A DNA stretch of 64,000 nt from Sipunculus nudus (lineage: Eukaryota > Annelida > Sipuncula > Golfingiida > Sipunculidae), in assembly GCA_026874595.1 (NCBI GenBank), contig CM049310.1, forward strand, positions 40,737,558-40,801,557, written 5' to 3'. Below, in pieces: positions 43,300-54,989 of this stretch. Numbering within the stretch: the stretch's first letter is position 1; each line of letters opens with the position of its first letter. The notes beneath the pieces were generated by a model. That model saw only the letters and a list, made by a program, of their open reading frames with translations, was not told the DNA's origin and searched no databases. The translations under genes and the position numbers were made by a program.

Positions 43300-43960
43300 C
43301 AATGCAAATGAATACAACAAAGCCTTTGAAAAAAACTTCAATGACTAGCCTAATTGTTGAGATTTTATTTTCAAATTTCAGAATTTAACAGATTAAAGCC
43401 TTATGTTTACCTGCTGTGAAAATCCAATAAAAAAGTACTTACAGGGAAAAAACGTGCCGTGGTCAAAGTTGGGTAAAATTTAAGGTACTGATTAAATCTT
43501 GATTAAATATAGTTTGTTCCTAAAAAAAAGTCTTTAGCTTCAACAATAATCAAGTGAGTAAATATCTTTCCTGATTTTTTACAAAATGAAGTATATTTTG
43601 GCCGATTACTTTTAAAAATGATGTAATACTTGCCTTATTTCTGAAGTGTGCATACGAACTATATAGGGGAATATTTATGGTAAATATGAAGAAAAACTGA
43701 TGAGTGGTTTTGATATTAGGCAGTCCTGAAGGGTAAAATAGGTTTTTAATTGGAAATTTAGGTTTTCCCCTAATTTCTCAAAGAAACGAACTCGCAGTGA
43801 CCTTGTTTTCGGCTTGGTTGGAGATCTTGAGGATATCTACCAGCATGCAGATTTCGTAGGTCTGACGGTTAAATTACATGCCAGTCTAAAGAACGGACGG
43901 AAAACTGACAATGTACCATAACTATAGCCCAGATGACTTATAGTCAGCTGAGCTAAAACA
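43300..43960 (+). repeat. Dispersed repeat B, copy at 43.3 kb
   Basis: Contains CAAAGTTGGGTAAAATTTAA, GGTTTTGATATTAGGCAGTC and the end CAGATGACTTATAGTCAGCT GAGCTAAA. Close relatives occupy 57910-58610 and 61010-61660 in the same orientation, and 29225-29735 in the other. Confidence 0.8.
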
Positions 43961-44033
43961 AAACACTGACATTTTGAACACCATGGGCTTAAATGTCAAA
44001 GCAAAAATAAACCTGTCATCAGTTTACTACTAA

Positions 44034-44710
44034 GACGTCTCACTTTATCTCTAGTCTGGAAAATTCAGCTCGTACAGGAAGCGTAACGATCCACCAATGT
44101 TTATAAACACAAAATCAAACCACCCTCCGGCCATCATTCGAAACATCCCTGCAGCCATTAACAAACGCCTGTCCGAAATTTCTCAAGACGAGAACACCTT
44201 CATGAATGCATCAAAAGAATACAAGCAAGAATTTTAAAAATGGATACAAGCCGAAGTTCAGTTACACGGCCCCGGAGGAAACAACCAAACAAACCCCAAA
44301 AAACGACACAGAAACATCATTTGGTTAAAACCACTGTTAAGTATCATCGAAAAATCAAAAGTCGGCAAAATATTGTTTTAACCTTGTGAGCAAACGTTAA
44401 AAAAAAAACATTCCATCAAACATTTAATAACAACAGCCTGTAAATCAGCAACAGCTTCATGAAGAATGTTAAGTCGTTAATCCAAAATCACAACACAAGA
44501 ATACTGTCTGAAAGGCAACAAAAAGAATCCACGCAACAAAGGCTATGCAACTGCCGTGCCAAATCTGATTGCCCCCATAATGGGAATTGTCCAGCATCGT
44601 TCACTGTGTACTAAGTCCGACGTCCAAAACAACAGTGAATTTTATACATACATTGGCATGACTTGAGTTTGTCCTGTACCATGACTAAGGCGGGCCTTGA
44701 CTCAGTCATT
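44034..44710 (+). pseudogene. GIY-YIG retroelement relic, left part
   Basis: In-frame pieces read SGKFSSYRKRNDPPMF, TKSNHPPAIIRNIPAAINKR and LSEISQDENTFMNASKEYKQ, then after stops KRHRNIIW, and after a frameshift LCNCRAKSDCPHNGNCPASF and YIGMT (44649-44663). This block order (YRKPND, SNHPP, CNC-x-CP, YIG) is that of RT proteins with a C-terminal GIY-YIG nuclease, either Penelope-like or a related group. The RT core is gone, several stops are present, and the sequence ends abruptly after YIGMT. The rest resumes at about 52790. Confidence 0.72.
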
Positions 44711-45460
44711 CCCGCTATTTAAGGGAAAGTATCTGCAGCGCGACTCTCAACCAGGGTCGCGCATAATGAAAGGAAAAAAAAAAACAAAAATTCTGAACCG
44801 TTCAGACTGAACAATTTACTGCGATGGGAAGACCAATGGTTTATGATATTTTTGTGACTAAATAACATCTTTATATAAGTATTTATAAGAATAACCTAGA
44901 ATGCCAGACATGTCTTGCGTATTATCTTGTCACTTATAGTCCTAACTCCCCATACACGGGTCCTCCGTTTATGTGTACAATGATGGTGGGTTCATGGGAA
45001 TTTCGAAGTACACACTCAAGTAGTGTGTTTTAGGATATTACTTAAATCTATATTCGACCTTTTTGTGTATCATGTGCACCAGATAAGACTTGATTTCGGT
45101 TATTCCGCTCCTAGTTTGAGCGGGCGCCTGCAATTACAGGCAATTAGGTGTTCCGGTTATGGCGGTGCACACACGCAAAATTGCTTGGTAGAAGAAGACG
45201 TTCACTTCCAGCCACAATATTTACACACAGAGACGCAGATATCCGTCTGCACCTGAAGAAATTTTGGTATTTGGTGCCAGACTACACAATTTTGCAATTT
45301 GTGAGGTAAATTGTGTTTTGTCACCCGAAAAACGGACCTGCCCACTTGTTGTACTACAGCCAGCGACGGCGTACGTGCACACTTGCAATGGGAGACCAAA
45401 TGGGGCCTGTATATTGTAAGAATGACCACATTCACATTGATGAATAGACTCGACCGAGAG
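44711..45460. other. No gene seen; possible 5' region of the nested retroelement
   Basis: A GC-richer stretch with GAGCGGGCGCCTGCAATTAC at about 45118-45137 may be the 5' untranslated region of the inserted element. The frames at 45023 and 45202 show no motif. Confidence 0.35.
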
Positions 45461-46749
45461 TCAAGATGAACTGTCTAAGCTGAAAGAACATTATTTATCG
45501 TCTGTCCAATCCTCTTCGAGACCTAGTTCCAAGCCCTTTGAAAAAGTCGCTTGATCAACATATAGCGAAATATAAATGGGTGAGCTTTAGCACTTCCACA
45601 GAGAGAATATATGGTTGGATTTTCGCGCTCAGCACAAGGTATCTTGAGCAACTGCATGGGTTGCTGTGCTGATTATAATGTAAATTTGGTTGACAAGTGT
45701 AAAGACACGAGCACTCAGGTTTTCGTTAAACGCAGATAACTGTGACGAACAAATCGGGCACAGAGGTATAGAAACTAATAAAAATCACCATATATTTTAC
45801 AACATGAAATGTAACTTCCAGCTACATGTAAAGGTATCTCAGAACACTGTGTTAGAGGAGGACTATTCCACAGAAATACAGAATGATTTAATGACAAGCA
45901 CAGTGGGAAGTAAAGTAGACCAATGTAAAAAACCACAGCACACTACATCTTTGGAAGACTATGTGACCATAGATGTCCATAGAGGACCCTAACATACAAC
46001 ACAGCACAGAGAAACAGGACCATGACTGCTCTAGTAAAGAAGGTGATATATCGGTAGCTGTAGGTAAACCAAAGACTGCAATAATGTCCTTGACAAGGTG
46101 CTACATTCCATGTCTCAAATCACTGATGGTGTATGGTGTCCACTGTGAAGGAATCGATATCAAACCAAATCATACGTTTAAAAAATGAAAACCAGGTTTT
46201 AAGACTAAAGCTGGCTTAACAGGCCTTCAATGAATCGGAAAATAAAATAAAAAATCTTCAAGCAGAATTCCATGCAGCAAAAAATGTAAACATCATTAAT
46301 ATGAATGACGAGGAAACAAATAGGCTTGTTGTCAAGCTAATTGCCCAAAATGATGCCCTTAAGAAGAAAATTCAACAATTGTCTAATTAGTGTGAGTAAA
46401 AGAGAGTCCATGTTAAAAGACCACACAATAGATCGTTCTAGAGCAGAGAAAGCTAAAACGTCACTCACTAAGAATTTCACTGCCCTAGAAACCAGATTAG
46501 AGGAGAAAAATGAAACTGTTATATTGCTTGAAAATCTCTCAGCGAAGTAAACAGTTAACTGACAATGGCAAGTGAGAGTAAAACTAAATTTAATGGTTAA
46601 TACAAAATCAAAGCAATCAAATGCAAGCCTGTATCTAAACTTCAGACAATCTTTTGGTGACTGACCCCCAGAATGAGGATATTTTGCTTGCTGGCACATC
46701 CCTGGCTAGAGATGTAGATGTAGATGTAAATAAACTGTTAAAAGACAGA

Positions 46750-47335
46750 AAAGCTCACCACTTCATAAAAGTTCACTACGGATGAGGCCAGGACCTTTAT
46801 TAAGGAATATGACTTCTCAACTCCGGGGGCAGTAGTGCTGCAACTCATGTCAAATGACATTAAATCAGATAAACCTGTCCTGGAATGTGCAACAGGACTT
46901 TTACAAACAGTGATATATAGAGGTCAGGACAAAGTTTCCAAAAGCTAAAGTAGTTGTTTCTCTTACACCAGGTAGGGGAAATAGAAAATTACACTTAAAG
47001 ACATTACAAGCAAATACTGTACTAAATAAGCTCATTGCTGAAACTGATTGTGTAAACACTATTACCTGTGATAATGGTAACATGCGTGAAATGATGAACC
47101 GACTACGAAATAGTTTGCAAGTGATCTGCTTCACTTAAATGAATCAGGAACAAAGAAACTGACCGAAAACATTAGACGAGCTTTGCGCGAGGCTCTAGAT
47201 ATTCGGCATGGTTCTACAAGCACTGATAAGAGAAACAAAAATGTGCCTGCCCCTACAAAAAGAGGGCTGATAATAAACCCAGGTTTGGGCAGATCTATAA
47301 GCCCAGGAGGTATGGCGCAGCTAAACCAGAAATGA
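46750..47335 (+). pseudogene. ORF1 remnant with SGNH-hydrolase blocks
   Basis: Pieces in neighbouring frames read GAVVLQLMSNDIKSDK (block III, SND at 46850-46858 in place of G-x-ND), KAKVVVSLTPGRGN, LNKLIAETDCVNTITCDNGN and, after a frameshift, DLLHLNESGTKKLTENIRRA with the D-x-x-H of block V. SGNH (GDSL) esterase domains of this kind are known in ORF1 of CR1/L2-type elements. No intact frame remains. Confidence 0.68.
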
Positions 47336-47345
47336 GATATATTAC

Positions 47346-48850
47346 CTGTGCCAAATGTCCATCAGGTGAGATATGGTGAACCAGTGCTTATTATTGTAAT
47401 TAAACTATCAGAATGATGGGTCCTGCTATTTCCAACTGCACTTCAATGAAACAGCATAATATAAAGTCTGTCAAATAGGATACCAGTGCGGGATCAGGTG
47501 AAACACTATTTACTATCATTTAATGCCAAAGACTATGCATTCCTGATTGTATGGCAATATTGCTATAAACTGTATTAATATTAAATGCTTTGAGATATAC
47601 CGTTTCAAATTATACGAGTATGGGATAAGGCGAAGGAGTGCTTACCTTTTTTTAAATTATCAAAGTGATGGTCTATTACTATACTTGAATATTAATGTCT
47701 TGACTGTGCCATAGGATACCAGTCTGAGATTTGGTGAAACATTATAGGTATCAAAAGACTTTCTATCACTGTATCCACTGCACTTTAGATATAACCTGTA
47801 ATTTTTATGAATAATTTGATATATTACCTGTATATAACTGTTTTACAATTGTGGGATAGGGCCAAGCACTGCTATAGTTATTGTATTGAATTATCCGAAT
47901 GATGGCGTATAGCTGTACTCAACTGCAATATTAATGAATCTGTATGTACTGTAAATCTGTGTCAAAAGTTGCCAGTACAGTTCCGGGTACATTTGAAACA
48001 GTTTGTACTATCACGTTATGTCAGAATACTGTCAGGCACTGTATCCATTGCAGTATTATTGTAAAATATAGTGATATAAACTGTTTTGATTTATTACCTG
48101 TGCCAAATAATACCTATGTGGGTTAAGGCCAAGCAGTACTTACTGTTGATAAATTATCAATTGGCGGTTTTTTGCTATTTTGAATTTCAGTATTTATATG
48201 AAGCCTGTGCAAAACGATACTATTGCAGAAGCAGGTGTTAATGTAAGTAATATCATAAAATTGACAGAAGACCGACTCTCGCTGTGTTAAATTGCAGTAG
48301 TAAACCAACAAGGTATATGATATAATGCTTGTGCCTAATGATAACGAGATAGAAGCAGGTAAATCAGTATTTATTCCCCTGATACCATTAGAAGCGTGTC
48401 TGCCGTTATACTTATATGCAGTATTAATGTAAACTGTAATGCCAGAATGTCTGTTCTAAATAACACTGGTGAAAGACCAGGTGAAAAAGTATTCATTATT
48501 TTACACAAATAGTTGACTTGTCTGTTGATATTTGCAATAACGGTGTTACTGGAAACTCCATTGATAAAACACCTGTATCTAGTGATGCTTATGTAGAGCA
48601 GGTTAACTACTAATGAGATTCCATTATAGAGACAGTCTTTTGCTTTAGTTATTCTCAGTATTACTATAAACGGCTTATTATAGTATCTGTGCCAAAGGGT
48701 ATGATGCGGGAGTATAGGTGAATCTGGTTAACCTTAATTTGTATTTTCAGAAGACGGTTCATGTTATATGCGGTCACAGTATAGCTGTGAACTTTAAGTA
48801 TAAATACCTGTTCCTAAGGACAAGGACGTGCGAGGTGAAACAAATCTAGG
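47346..48850. repeat. Degenerate ~122-bp tandem array, 12-13 units
   Basis: Units begin near 47346, 47468, 47600, 47706, 47828, 47952, 48096, 48203, 48328, 48451, 48570, 48685 and 48807 (spacing 106-144, mean about 122). Each starts CTGTGCCAAA-like, then GATACCA.TG.GGGAT.AGG, TGAAACA.TATTTACTAT, a TGATGG or GACTATG segment, TGTAT.CA.TGCAGTATTAAT and ends near TGTAAACTGT. Neighbours agree only loosely, so the array is old. It lies between the ORF1 and endonuclease remnants of the nested retroelement. Confidence 0.75.
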
Positions 48851-48939
48851 CTAGAAAGTGAACATGCGCGTAAATCATATAATATAAATCATGAGTTATA
48901 ATCTCTCCAGAGCAGCATGAAACATTAAAGGAGCTGTAC

Positions 48940-49440
48940 ATTGTACTCATGGATAAATGCTGGACAAGCCTGAAGTGATAAACGCATTAAAAGGCATGAT
49001 ATTATAGGATTAGTAGAAACCCATTCTCGCAAAGATATGTCAGTTAATATTAAAGGCTATAAAATTGTTGCACAATTAAACAGACCAAAAATGATTACTA
49101 TGGAGGTATTGAAGCACAGCTTTGGAGCCGGACTATTTTCAAGATGACGACTGTTCATATTTACCAACCTCCGATGACTGTTTTTCAGATAAACCTGAAC
49201 GTCTAAGGGTAAATCAAGATAAAGTATGTCAATCCTATGGAAAAGCCTTACTTGTCATGTGTAAATCCAGTGGAGTAAGGTTACTTAACGGGAGAATCCT
49301 TGGTGATAGCCGAGGAATGATGACAATTCACTAGTATTATGAGTAAGGTACAGTCGATAACGGGATTGTTCATCATTCGCTGCTTCCTCTAGTTAGCCAT
49401 TTTAAAGTTCATGTTTTATCTTCAAGTGCACAAGATGAAA
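48940..49440 (+). pseudogene. Endonuclease-domain remnant of a non-LTR element
   Basis: Pieces read DIIGLVETHSRKDM (the E of the catalytic ET-H block), VNIKGYKIVAQLNR, YGGIEAQLW, VHIYQPP, and then GKALLVMCKSSGVRLLNGRI LGD, a block that precedes the second half of such endonucleases. Frameshifts separate the pieces. The last ~100 bases (VSHFKVHVLSSS) resemble the domain's end. Confidence 0.65.
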
Positions 49441-51724
49441 AATTGTAGATCAAACTGAACCTTGCACATTAGATAAAAAGAACCGATAGTTGGAATTGTG
49501 TGTGTTTTACCGGAAGGAAAAAGCTCTTGTCCTGCCAAATCTAAAAGAAAATATTCAGGCACAGGTAATAAAGACTTGCTGGCAATATTACAAAGAATGC
49601 TGTAATAAACTGTTCTGTTCAGTAATAATATTCAGAAGTAGCGTATTCTCAAAATGTAGGTTCACTTAATGAAGCAGATGGTATGTAATACAAGTTTCCC
49701 AAGCATTCAGCAAATGGACATAGAACTGGCCAAGGGAAAGTGTAACTGTACTGAGGTGCCAGAGCTCAGAGGCTGAAAGCACAGAAAAGTTACAATAACA
49801 AGTCAATAATAACTCAAACCAAACTTTGTACTGGATTTTGAGGTAATCAAGTTGAAGATAAAATGCATGTCTGGAACCTGAGGGTGCATTATATTTTTTT
49901 AACCTTGTTTTGTGAATTCGACTCTCTATATCCTCCTCCATGGTTTTCCCTTATCTGAGCATCCATCCATGAAAGATCAGCTAGCTTGAACCTGGCAGCA
50001 CCGACTCATACATGCAGTGAATATTTCTAACAATACATGCAGGTAATCTACAAATGTGTATAACGTCAGCAAATATACATGTATATGTCAGAAAAATATT
50101 TTGTTGTCATAAACACATTATACAAAGTGAATTTTAACGGCATTTCGTGTGCAAGGAACTGGTTCTATATAAGAAAGCATCACAACAAAGGGCAGTGATA
50201 TTTTACTGACACGTGCTGGTTGTTTCATACGACCATACAGTCTAAAGTCTGCATCATCACCATATCACAAAAATAGTAATCTGCAAAAGGTATCTACATG
50301 AGTGTTGCTTATTTCATGTATTTAACACCATGTTACAAAGCAGCATATAGCAACATTTTGCGCACCTCTATATGTGTGTTGATTCTGTTTTTTATGCCAG
50401 CATACAGTCTGAAAGTCTTCACTTCATGGCAAAGGAAGCTTAGAATTTATACCGCAAACAGGTGTGACCTTCTACATAAGCCCGTATCTTGTCATGCACG
50501 CATGTAGTCTAAATAAATTATAAATCAAAGTCTTTCCTTTGAAACAGACACGAATGTGTAAATTCAATTTCAGCTGAACTTTTTTATATTTCTTTATTGC
50601 ACTTATAAAGATTTGAATGTTAAGTTGATGGTAAAATTTAATATCATGTTTGTAGATATTTAAAAATTCCTAACTATTCTTCACGGATATATCGAGCTCT
50701 CATTTTGATACGAGACAGGATACCTGGGTTTCTTTCATCTATCACCTCTGCAGAGCAGTTAATACATTTGTTAGCATGCAAATAATAGGATATTTTAAAC
50801 AGAGGAAATCAGATATGAAATATTAATAAAATAAAACCTACCCCAGCAATTGACACTTCTATTTAAAGGTGCAGTATTAAAAAAATTTTATCAAATGTAA
50901 CCGTTGGGTGTGCTGATGAAAAAGGGACTTCTAGCACGTCAAATTTCAGTAGGTACACACGGCAGAATCTATACAGCTGACAGGTGTCAGCTTCTTACAT
51001 AGGTCTGTATCCTGCCACGCACGCATTCAGTCTGATATAAAAGTTAGAAGCAAGATAAACTCTATTTTATATGGACTGTCTAATTTATTTGAATATAACA
51101 TATAGTTATAATTACTATTATAAGCGACTCTCCATGGCTTGGATGGTGGCGTTTGGTGGTATAGATACAGGGGTGGAGGAGAGCGAACCATCACTTCTTC
51201 AAAGAAATTACATTTGTAAGCATGCAAATAAAGGAAAATTCAAAGGAAGAATAGTGCAATAAAACTTGTTCTACAATTCAAGCATCCAAATGCACGACAA
51301 AGCAGACAACCCTAAGCCATCAAAGGACACTTTCATTTGAATACAATCACAATGTACGTGGCTACTGTGCAAAACCCAACAACGAATGTTTGCTGTACAT
51401 GTGCTAGTAAACGAGCAAATAAAGTATAATTTCAATAAGCAAAACCTGGATTCATTCACATAGTCATTTTGCAGACTTTAAACCCGTATAAATGAATTTA
51501 TCGACCCCGAAAGCATAGGAATAGTGCATTCTAGGACAAATATAACCGAATGTATTGATATTTTATAATCCGGCAGCCATCTTGGCCGCCATCTTGGATT
51601 TTGACAAACATGGGGTGAATTCCGCTTGGCCCTATATCTTAAAATATTGAATATGGTCTGGCCAAATATTATGCCAAGTTTCATGCTTCTTTCACTTTTT
51701 GCACAATTTTTCCATTAACAGCTG
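49441..51724. other. Unassigned, with a diverged ~530-bp duplication
   Basis: Segments at 50430-50520 and 50960-51050 share TAGAAT.TATAC, ACAGGTGT, CTTCTACATA and GCACGCAT.TAGTCT, in the same orientation about 530 bases apart. A CAGCCATCTTGGCCGCCATC stretch lies at about 51575. No gene seen. Confidence 0.45.
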
Positions 51725-52080
51725 GACTATTCATGCAGTAACCTTGCCAAAGTGTATGGTATTGTGCTAAATGAGAGACTGTCTGTCTACAGACAGGAAA
51801 ATAATATTGGAACAAATTGATTTCAAGAAGGATTCGCGTACATCTGATCACATGTTTGTACTAAAGAGTTTTATAGACAAGTATACAAAGATGAGCGGTA
51901 AGCTGTATGCATGTTTTGTGGACCTGCGCACAGGTTTCGACAAGGTCTGGTGGAATTGACTCCTATACAAATTATTATTTGTAGGCATAAATGGTAACAT
52001 CTATAAACCATTAAAAGCATGTACTGTAATGTAAGAAGCTGTTTCAAGACTCAATGTGGAGTACTCCATCTTTTGAGGTG
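51725..52080 (+). pseudogene. RT remnant (N-terminal blocks and motif A)
   Basis: NLAKVYGIVLNERLSVYR is followed after a frameshift by HMFVLKSFIDKYTKMSGKLY and ACFVDLRTGFDKVWWN, which contains the motif A aspartate, then LLYKLLFVGINGNIYK in the same line after a TGA. The YxDD box was not found downstream, where the sequence soon loses similarity. Confidence 0.72.
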
Positions 52081-52789
52081 ACCGGAAACTCCCATTAATA
52101 AAAGGCTTTGTATTAATTATAATATTTTGAAGATGAACAGCATTTCCTACTTGGGTGCTCTAGATTTGTAGATGAAAGGCTGACTATCTCCAGAAAGTCT
52201 GCATGTTTTGCCCTTATTTGAACTCTCTTGGTGATGAGAGTAAGTTTATATATTTAATGACAGCTGAAGGGGAAGTATAGCATGTGAGACTGCAAAATGT
52301 TGTCACTTGGCTTTTGAAAAAAAAAGAATGAGTGAATTGTATTCGCCATTAATTCCATGGATAATCCGTATTTTTCCTAAACCTGCTTGTTTATCTCATT
52401 ATATCCAAAGGTGCCATAAGATCTCAATAACACTGATGCTGCCTTATCATTATTGCAAGTTTTATATTCCTGGGTTGTAACCATTGATATTGATGGTTCC
52501 TTGGAAAGCAGACAGAGGGCGCACCAGGACTGGACTACTTGACTTGTGAGGCGTTTAAATGCGGGTTGTTTAACATATATGTGCGTTTGTATTACTGCAC
52601 TCGTGGATTGTTAAAATTGCACGTTAATTTCTTGATGAGTTTATTTATATTTGTATGTTGTTTTGTACGCTGTAGTCCCCCCAAGGACTTTGCTGATTAA
52701 AGTATTACTATTACATAACTGGTTCACTCGTCCACGACTGACGTTGTATGGATTTAACTTGTGTTAGGAATGTTAAATCGTATTCACGA

Positions 52790-53050
52790 CAAGATTGGAG
52801 GCCCCTCTTAACAAAGATTCTACAACCAAAACAAATCCTTTAACACAGAGTTCACTCAAACGAAACCGGGCTCGCAAAACGTGTGGACCCTGAAAGACAA
52901 GCAACAAAATTTCACCGTCATGTGGTCTATAATCCGTGCAGCAGTCAAACTCACGACCTCTTCAAATCAATTAATGCAACTTGTGCTTAGCCGAGAAACT
53001 GAAAATCCAAAGCTCAAAACAAAAGAACTCAGAAATTGTATCCACCTAGC
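52790..53050 (+). pseudogene. GIY-YIG retroelement relic, right part
   Basis: The reading QRFYNQNKSFNTEFTQTKPG, then QNVWTLKDKQQNFTVMWSII continues the GIY-YIG domain exactly where the left part stopped after YIGMT. In intact relatives the segment YIG-x-T-x8-RFYNH-x3-F is contiguous and leads into LS-x-VW-x-LKDK. One in-frame stop lies before QRFYN. The frame then stays open through LKTKELRNCIHL to about 53165, but similarity to the family ends near 53050. Confidence 0.68.
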
Positions 53051-53274
53051 TGTCGCCATATATCAAGGGCACCCAACCGTGCGAAAAAGAAATGATAAAA
53101 AACCGACATCGCAGCAGTTGAATTTCAGTCGTCTGATGAGCCGATGTAGGCCTATAATGAGGTGAAACCGGCGGTCGTGACTCAGATCCATCACATACTA
53201 AACAGAGCGCTGTGTGACCGCGGAGGAAAGACTGCACATTCTCCGTCGCAGATCAATTATAAACACACACACAC

Positions 53275-53284
53275 ATATATACCC

Positions 53285-53330
<46 letters not shown>

Positions 53331-53340
53331 GGGTATATAT
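53275..53340. repeat. Palindromic (TA)n flanked by CCCG/CGGG
   Basis: ATATATACCCGTATATA, a long TA run, and TATATACGGGTATATA form one perfect inverted repeat of about 64 bases, so the strand can fold into a cruciform with CCCG/CGGG near its base. A (CAGA)n tract (about 53360-53375) follows. Confidence 0.85.
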
Positions 53341-53472
53341 AAATTTATATAGAGAGAGACAGACAGACAGACAGAGAAGTTTACCCGTCGACCTTACTCC
53401 TCTACATTTGAACGCCAACCAATTACTTAATGAAGACCACGCCCCTGTCGGCATAGCTACGACAGGTAGGTA

Positions 53473-53480
53473 ATTATAAA
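53473..53480 (+). promoter_or_regulatory. Possible TATA box
   Basis: ATTATAAAG precedes TCTCACTCTCAGCACAAC by about 20-30 bases, then a GC-richer stretch and a consensus donor (TTTG|GTAAGA at 53677/53678). Together this looks like a promoter with a first exon, but no downstream coding exon was recognised to the right. Confidence 0.22.
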
Positions 53481-53517
53481 GCTGCTCTCACTCTCAGCAC
53501 AACACGTCATGTCGATC

Positions 53518-53640
53518 ATGGTCCGAGTCGTTTGTTTACAGTGTGACCGGTGGCCTGTGGCCGCACGTTCGGTTTGCACAATACATCGAAGCTGTGTGGA
53601 CGGCACGACAGGTTATGGTTACGGATGCCGCGCCGTTTGA
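53518..53640 (+). CDS. Small Cys-rich ORF (40 codons), doubtful
   Basis: Opens MVRVVCLQCDRWPV and ends GYGYGCRAV-stop. It has five cysteines, no signal peptide, and no known family. It lies within the putative first exon 53.5-53.68 kb. An overlapping frame, MVTDAAPFEADLPE, also ends within that exon. Either could be an upstream ORF or chance. Confidence 0.15.
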   Translation: MVRVVCLQCDRWPVAARSVCTIHRSCVDGTTGYGYGCRAV

Positions 53641-53744
53641 GGCGGATCTGCCCGAATAGTAACAGCCTAAACCTTTGGTAAGATTCAAACATGTACCTTA
53701 TAGACCTGTTGTTTTTACCCAGCTGTTAAGTGTTCCAACAAGGG

Positions 53745-53820
53745 CCAATAGGCTATTTTGTTGGTACATGAAATATAGCCTATTACATACAAATGTCTAT
53801 TTTGCCGGTACAATCACAGG
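53745..53820 (+). repeat. Dispersed repeat F, plus copy
   Basis: GGCTATTTTGTTGGTACATG, then TAGCCTATTACATACAAATG and TCTATTTTGCCGGTACAATC. The reverse complement occurs at 60640-60710. Half-units GGCTATTTTGCTGGTAATGC occur at 60195 and 60342. Confidence 0.7.
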
Positions 53821-54369
53821 CGCTTGAGTTGCTGTAAGTGTAGATTTCGGTTAAATTTGTTACTTTTCTGGGTCATTTACTTAGATAATTATTACTTATC
53901 TGACATTTTCAAGCGTTTTTCGCACTATATGCCCATCTCTATATTATTTACTTAATTAGCAAGAATTAAGCCCTTGTTGTTAGGCCCGACAACCATGGAA
54001 CATCGGTTTCAGGCTAAATTTGAAGTACATGCGTAAATGGCTGAACCATTGTTACCTGGTTACGTCAGCGGTATCACCACCAGAAGGCTACCAGTCGGTT
54101 GTTATGCCATTCGTCCATGGGCCCAGTGCTCATTTTCCACATATAGGTTCCACCCAGAGTGACAAAACTTGAGTAGTTTTTTCTTAAAGGTCTATGTCTA
54201 TTGATTTTATTTTGGTTGATACCTGATCCAGAGTGGAAGCTTAGTCATAGTTATACGCTATTGAATGTAGTGACCCAGCATGAAAATTTAAACTTTAATC
54301 TGCATCAGTTTTTCCAAGGTATTTAGTTAATACCTTAATGAATACAAAAGATATCATAACAAATTTGGT

Positions 54370-54930
54370 CTCAATAAATAAGTAAGACCAAGGGCTTTCT
54401 GACGGTGTGTCAGATGTGGCAGTTAAATGCATTTGTCATCAGTGGCAGATACTAATATTACCCCTACCCCTTAAAACTGTCGAAAATTTTGTATTTTTTT
54501 CACTTAACCTACAATTGCTATTGCATTTTATTCTTTGATTGAATGAAATACTAGCTTGTTTTTCCTTGTCTCTTTTAATTATTTTTGTTTGGACATTCAC
54601 TTTATCAAACACTTTAGGTCATCCTTAAACAAGAGCCCAATGAGTCACTGTGCTCAGCTGAAGTTGACCTTGAAGGTAAAAATCTCAAATAAAATCAAAA
54701 AGAGATAAAGTCTGAGAGGAAGACTTAATATAGACCAATATTGGTTGATAAAACTGGTTTGTAAGAAATTGTTGCAAATGATATTTTGTGACCTGACCAT
54801 GTTTTTTCTAATGTAGAAACTGAAGAATGTGAGCAGTTTGTAAACATGAGATAGATATTGTTACCATGATCATTGGTTGGATTTTTTATCAATTGTTGAC
54901 AGTTCAGAAGTTTACACAATTGTTCAATAA
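54370..54930 (+). repeat. Dispersed repeats E and B (5' half)
   Basis: 54390-54500 (TGGCAGATACTAATATTACC, CCTACCCCTTAAAACTGTCG) is matched in reverse complement at 59505-59620. 54620-54900 (AACAAGAGCCCAATGAGTC, CTCAGCTGAAGTTGACCTTG) matches the 5' half of the element at 29225-29735. Confidence 0.7.
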
Positions 54931-54989
54931 GATCTATATCCTTTAAAATAAATGATTAAATATATATATATACTTTATTTTGTAAAAAG

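Larger units (their letters stand above)
45460..52720 (+). mobile_element. Decayed non-LTR retrotransposon nested in the GIY-YIG relic
   Basis: In order on the plus strand: an ORF1 N-terminal region (SQDELSKLKEH near 45460, frames at 45690 and 45973), SGNH-hydrolase remnants (46750-47335), a ~122-bp tandem array (47346-48850), endonuclease remnants (49000-49440), an RT remnant (51725-52080) and a 3' end with GTAGTCCCCCCAAGGACTTT and ATTAAAGTATTACTATTAC. All coding parts have stops and frameshifts. The 2.3 kb between endonuclease and RT contains unrelated or unrecognised sequence, so later insertions are likely. Confidence 0.65.

Noticed and set aside
47346-48850. CRISPR-like array
   Set aside because: Repeats and spacers are not distinguishable, units are ~122 bp and degenerate, and the genome is eukaryotic.
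52881-53165. 94-codon frame as a host protein
   Set aside because: Its first half matches the end of the GIY-YIG retroelement domain (VWTLKDK...) and continues the relic at 44 kb.
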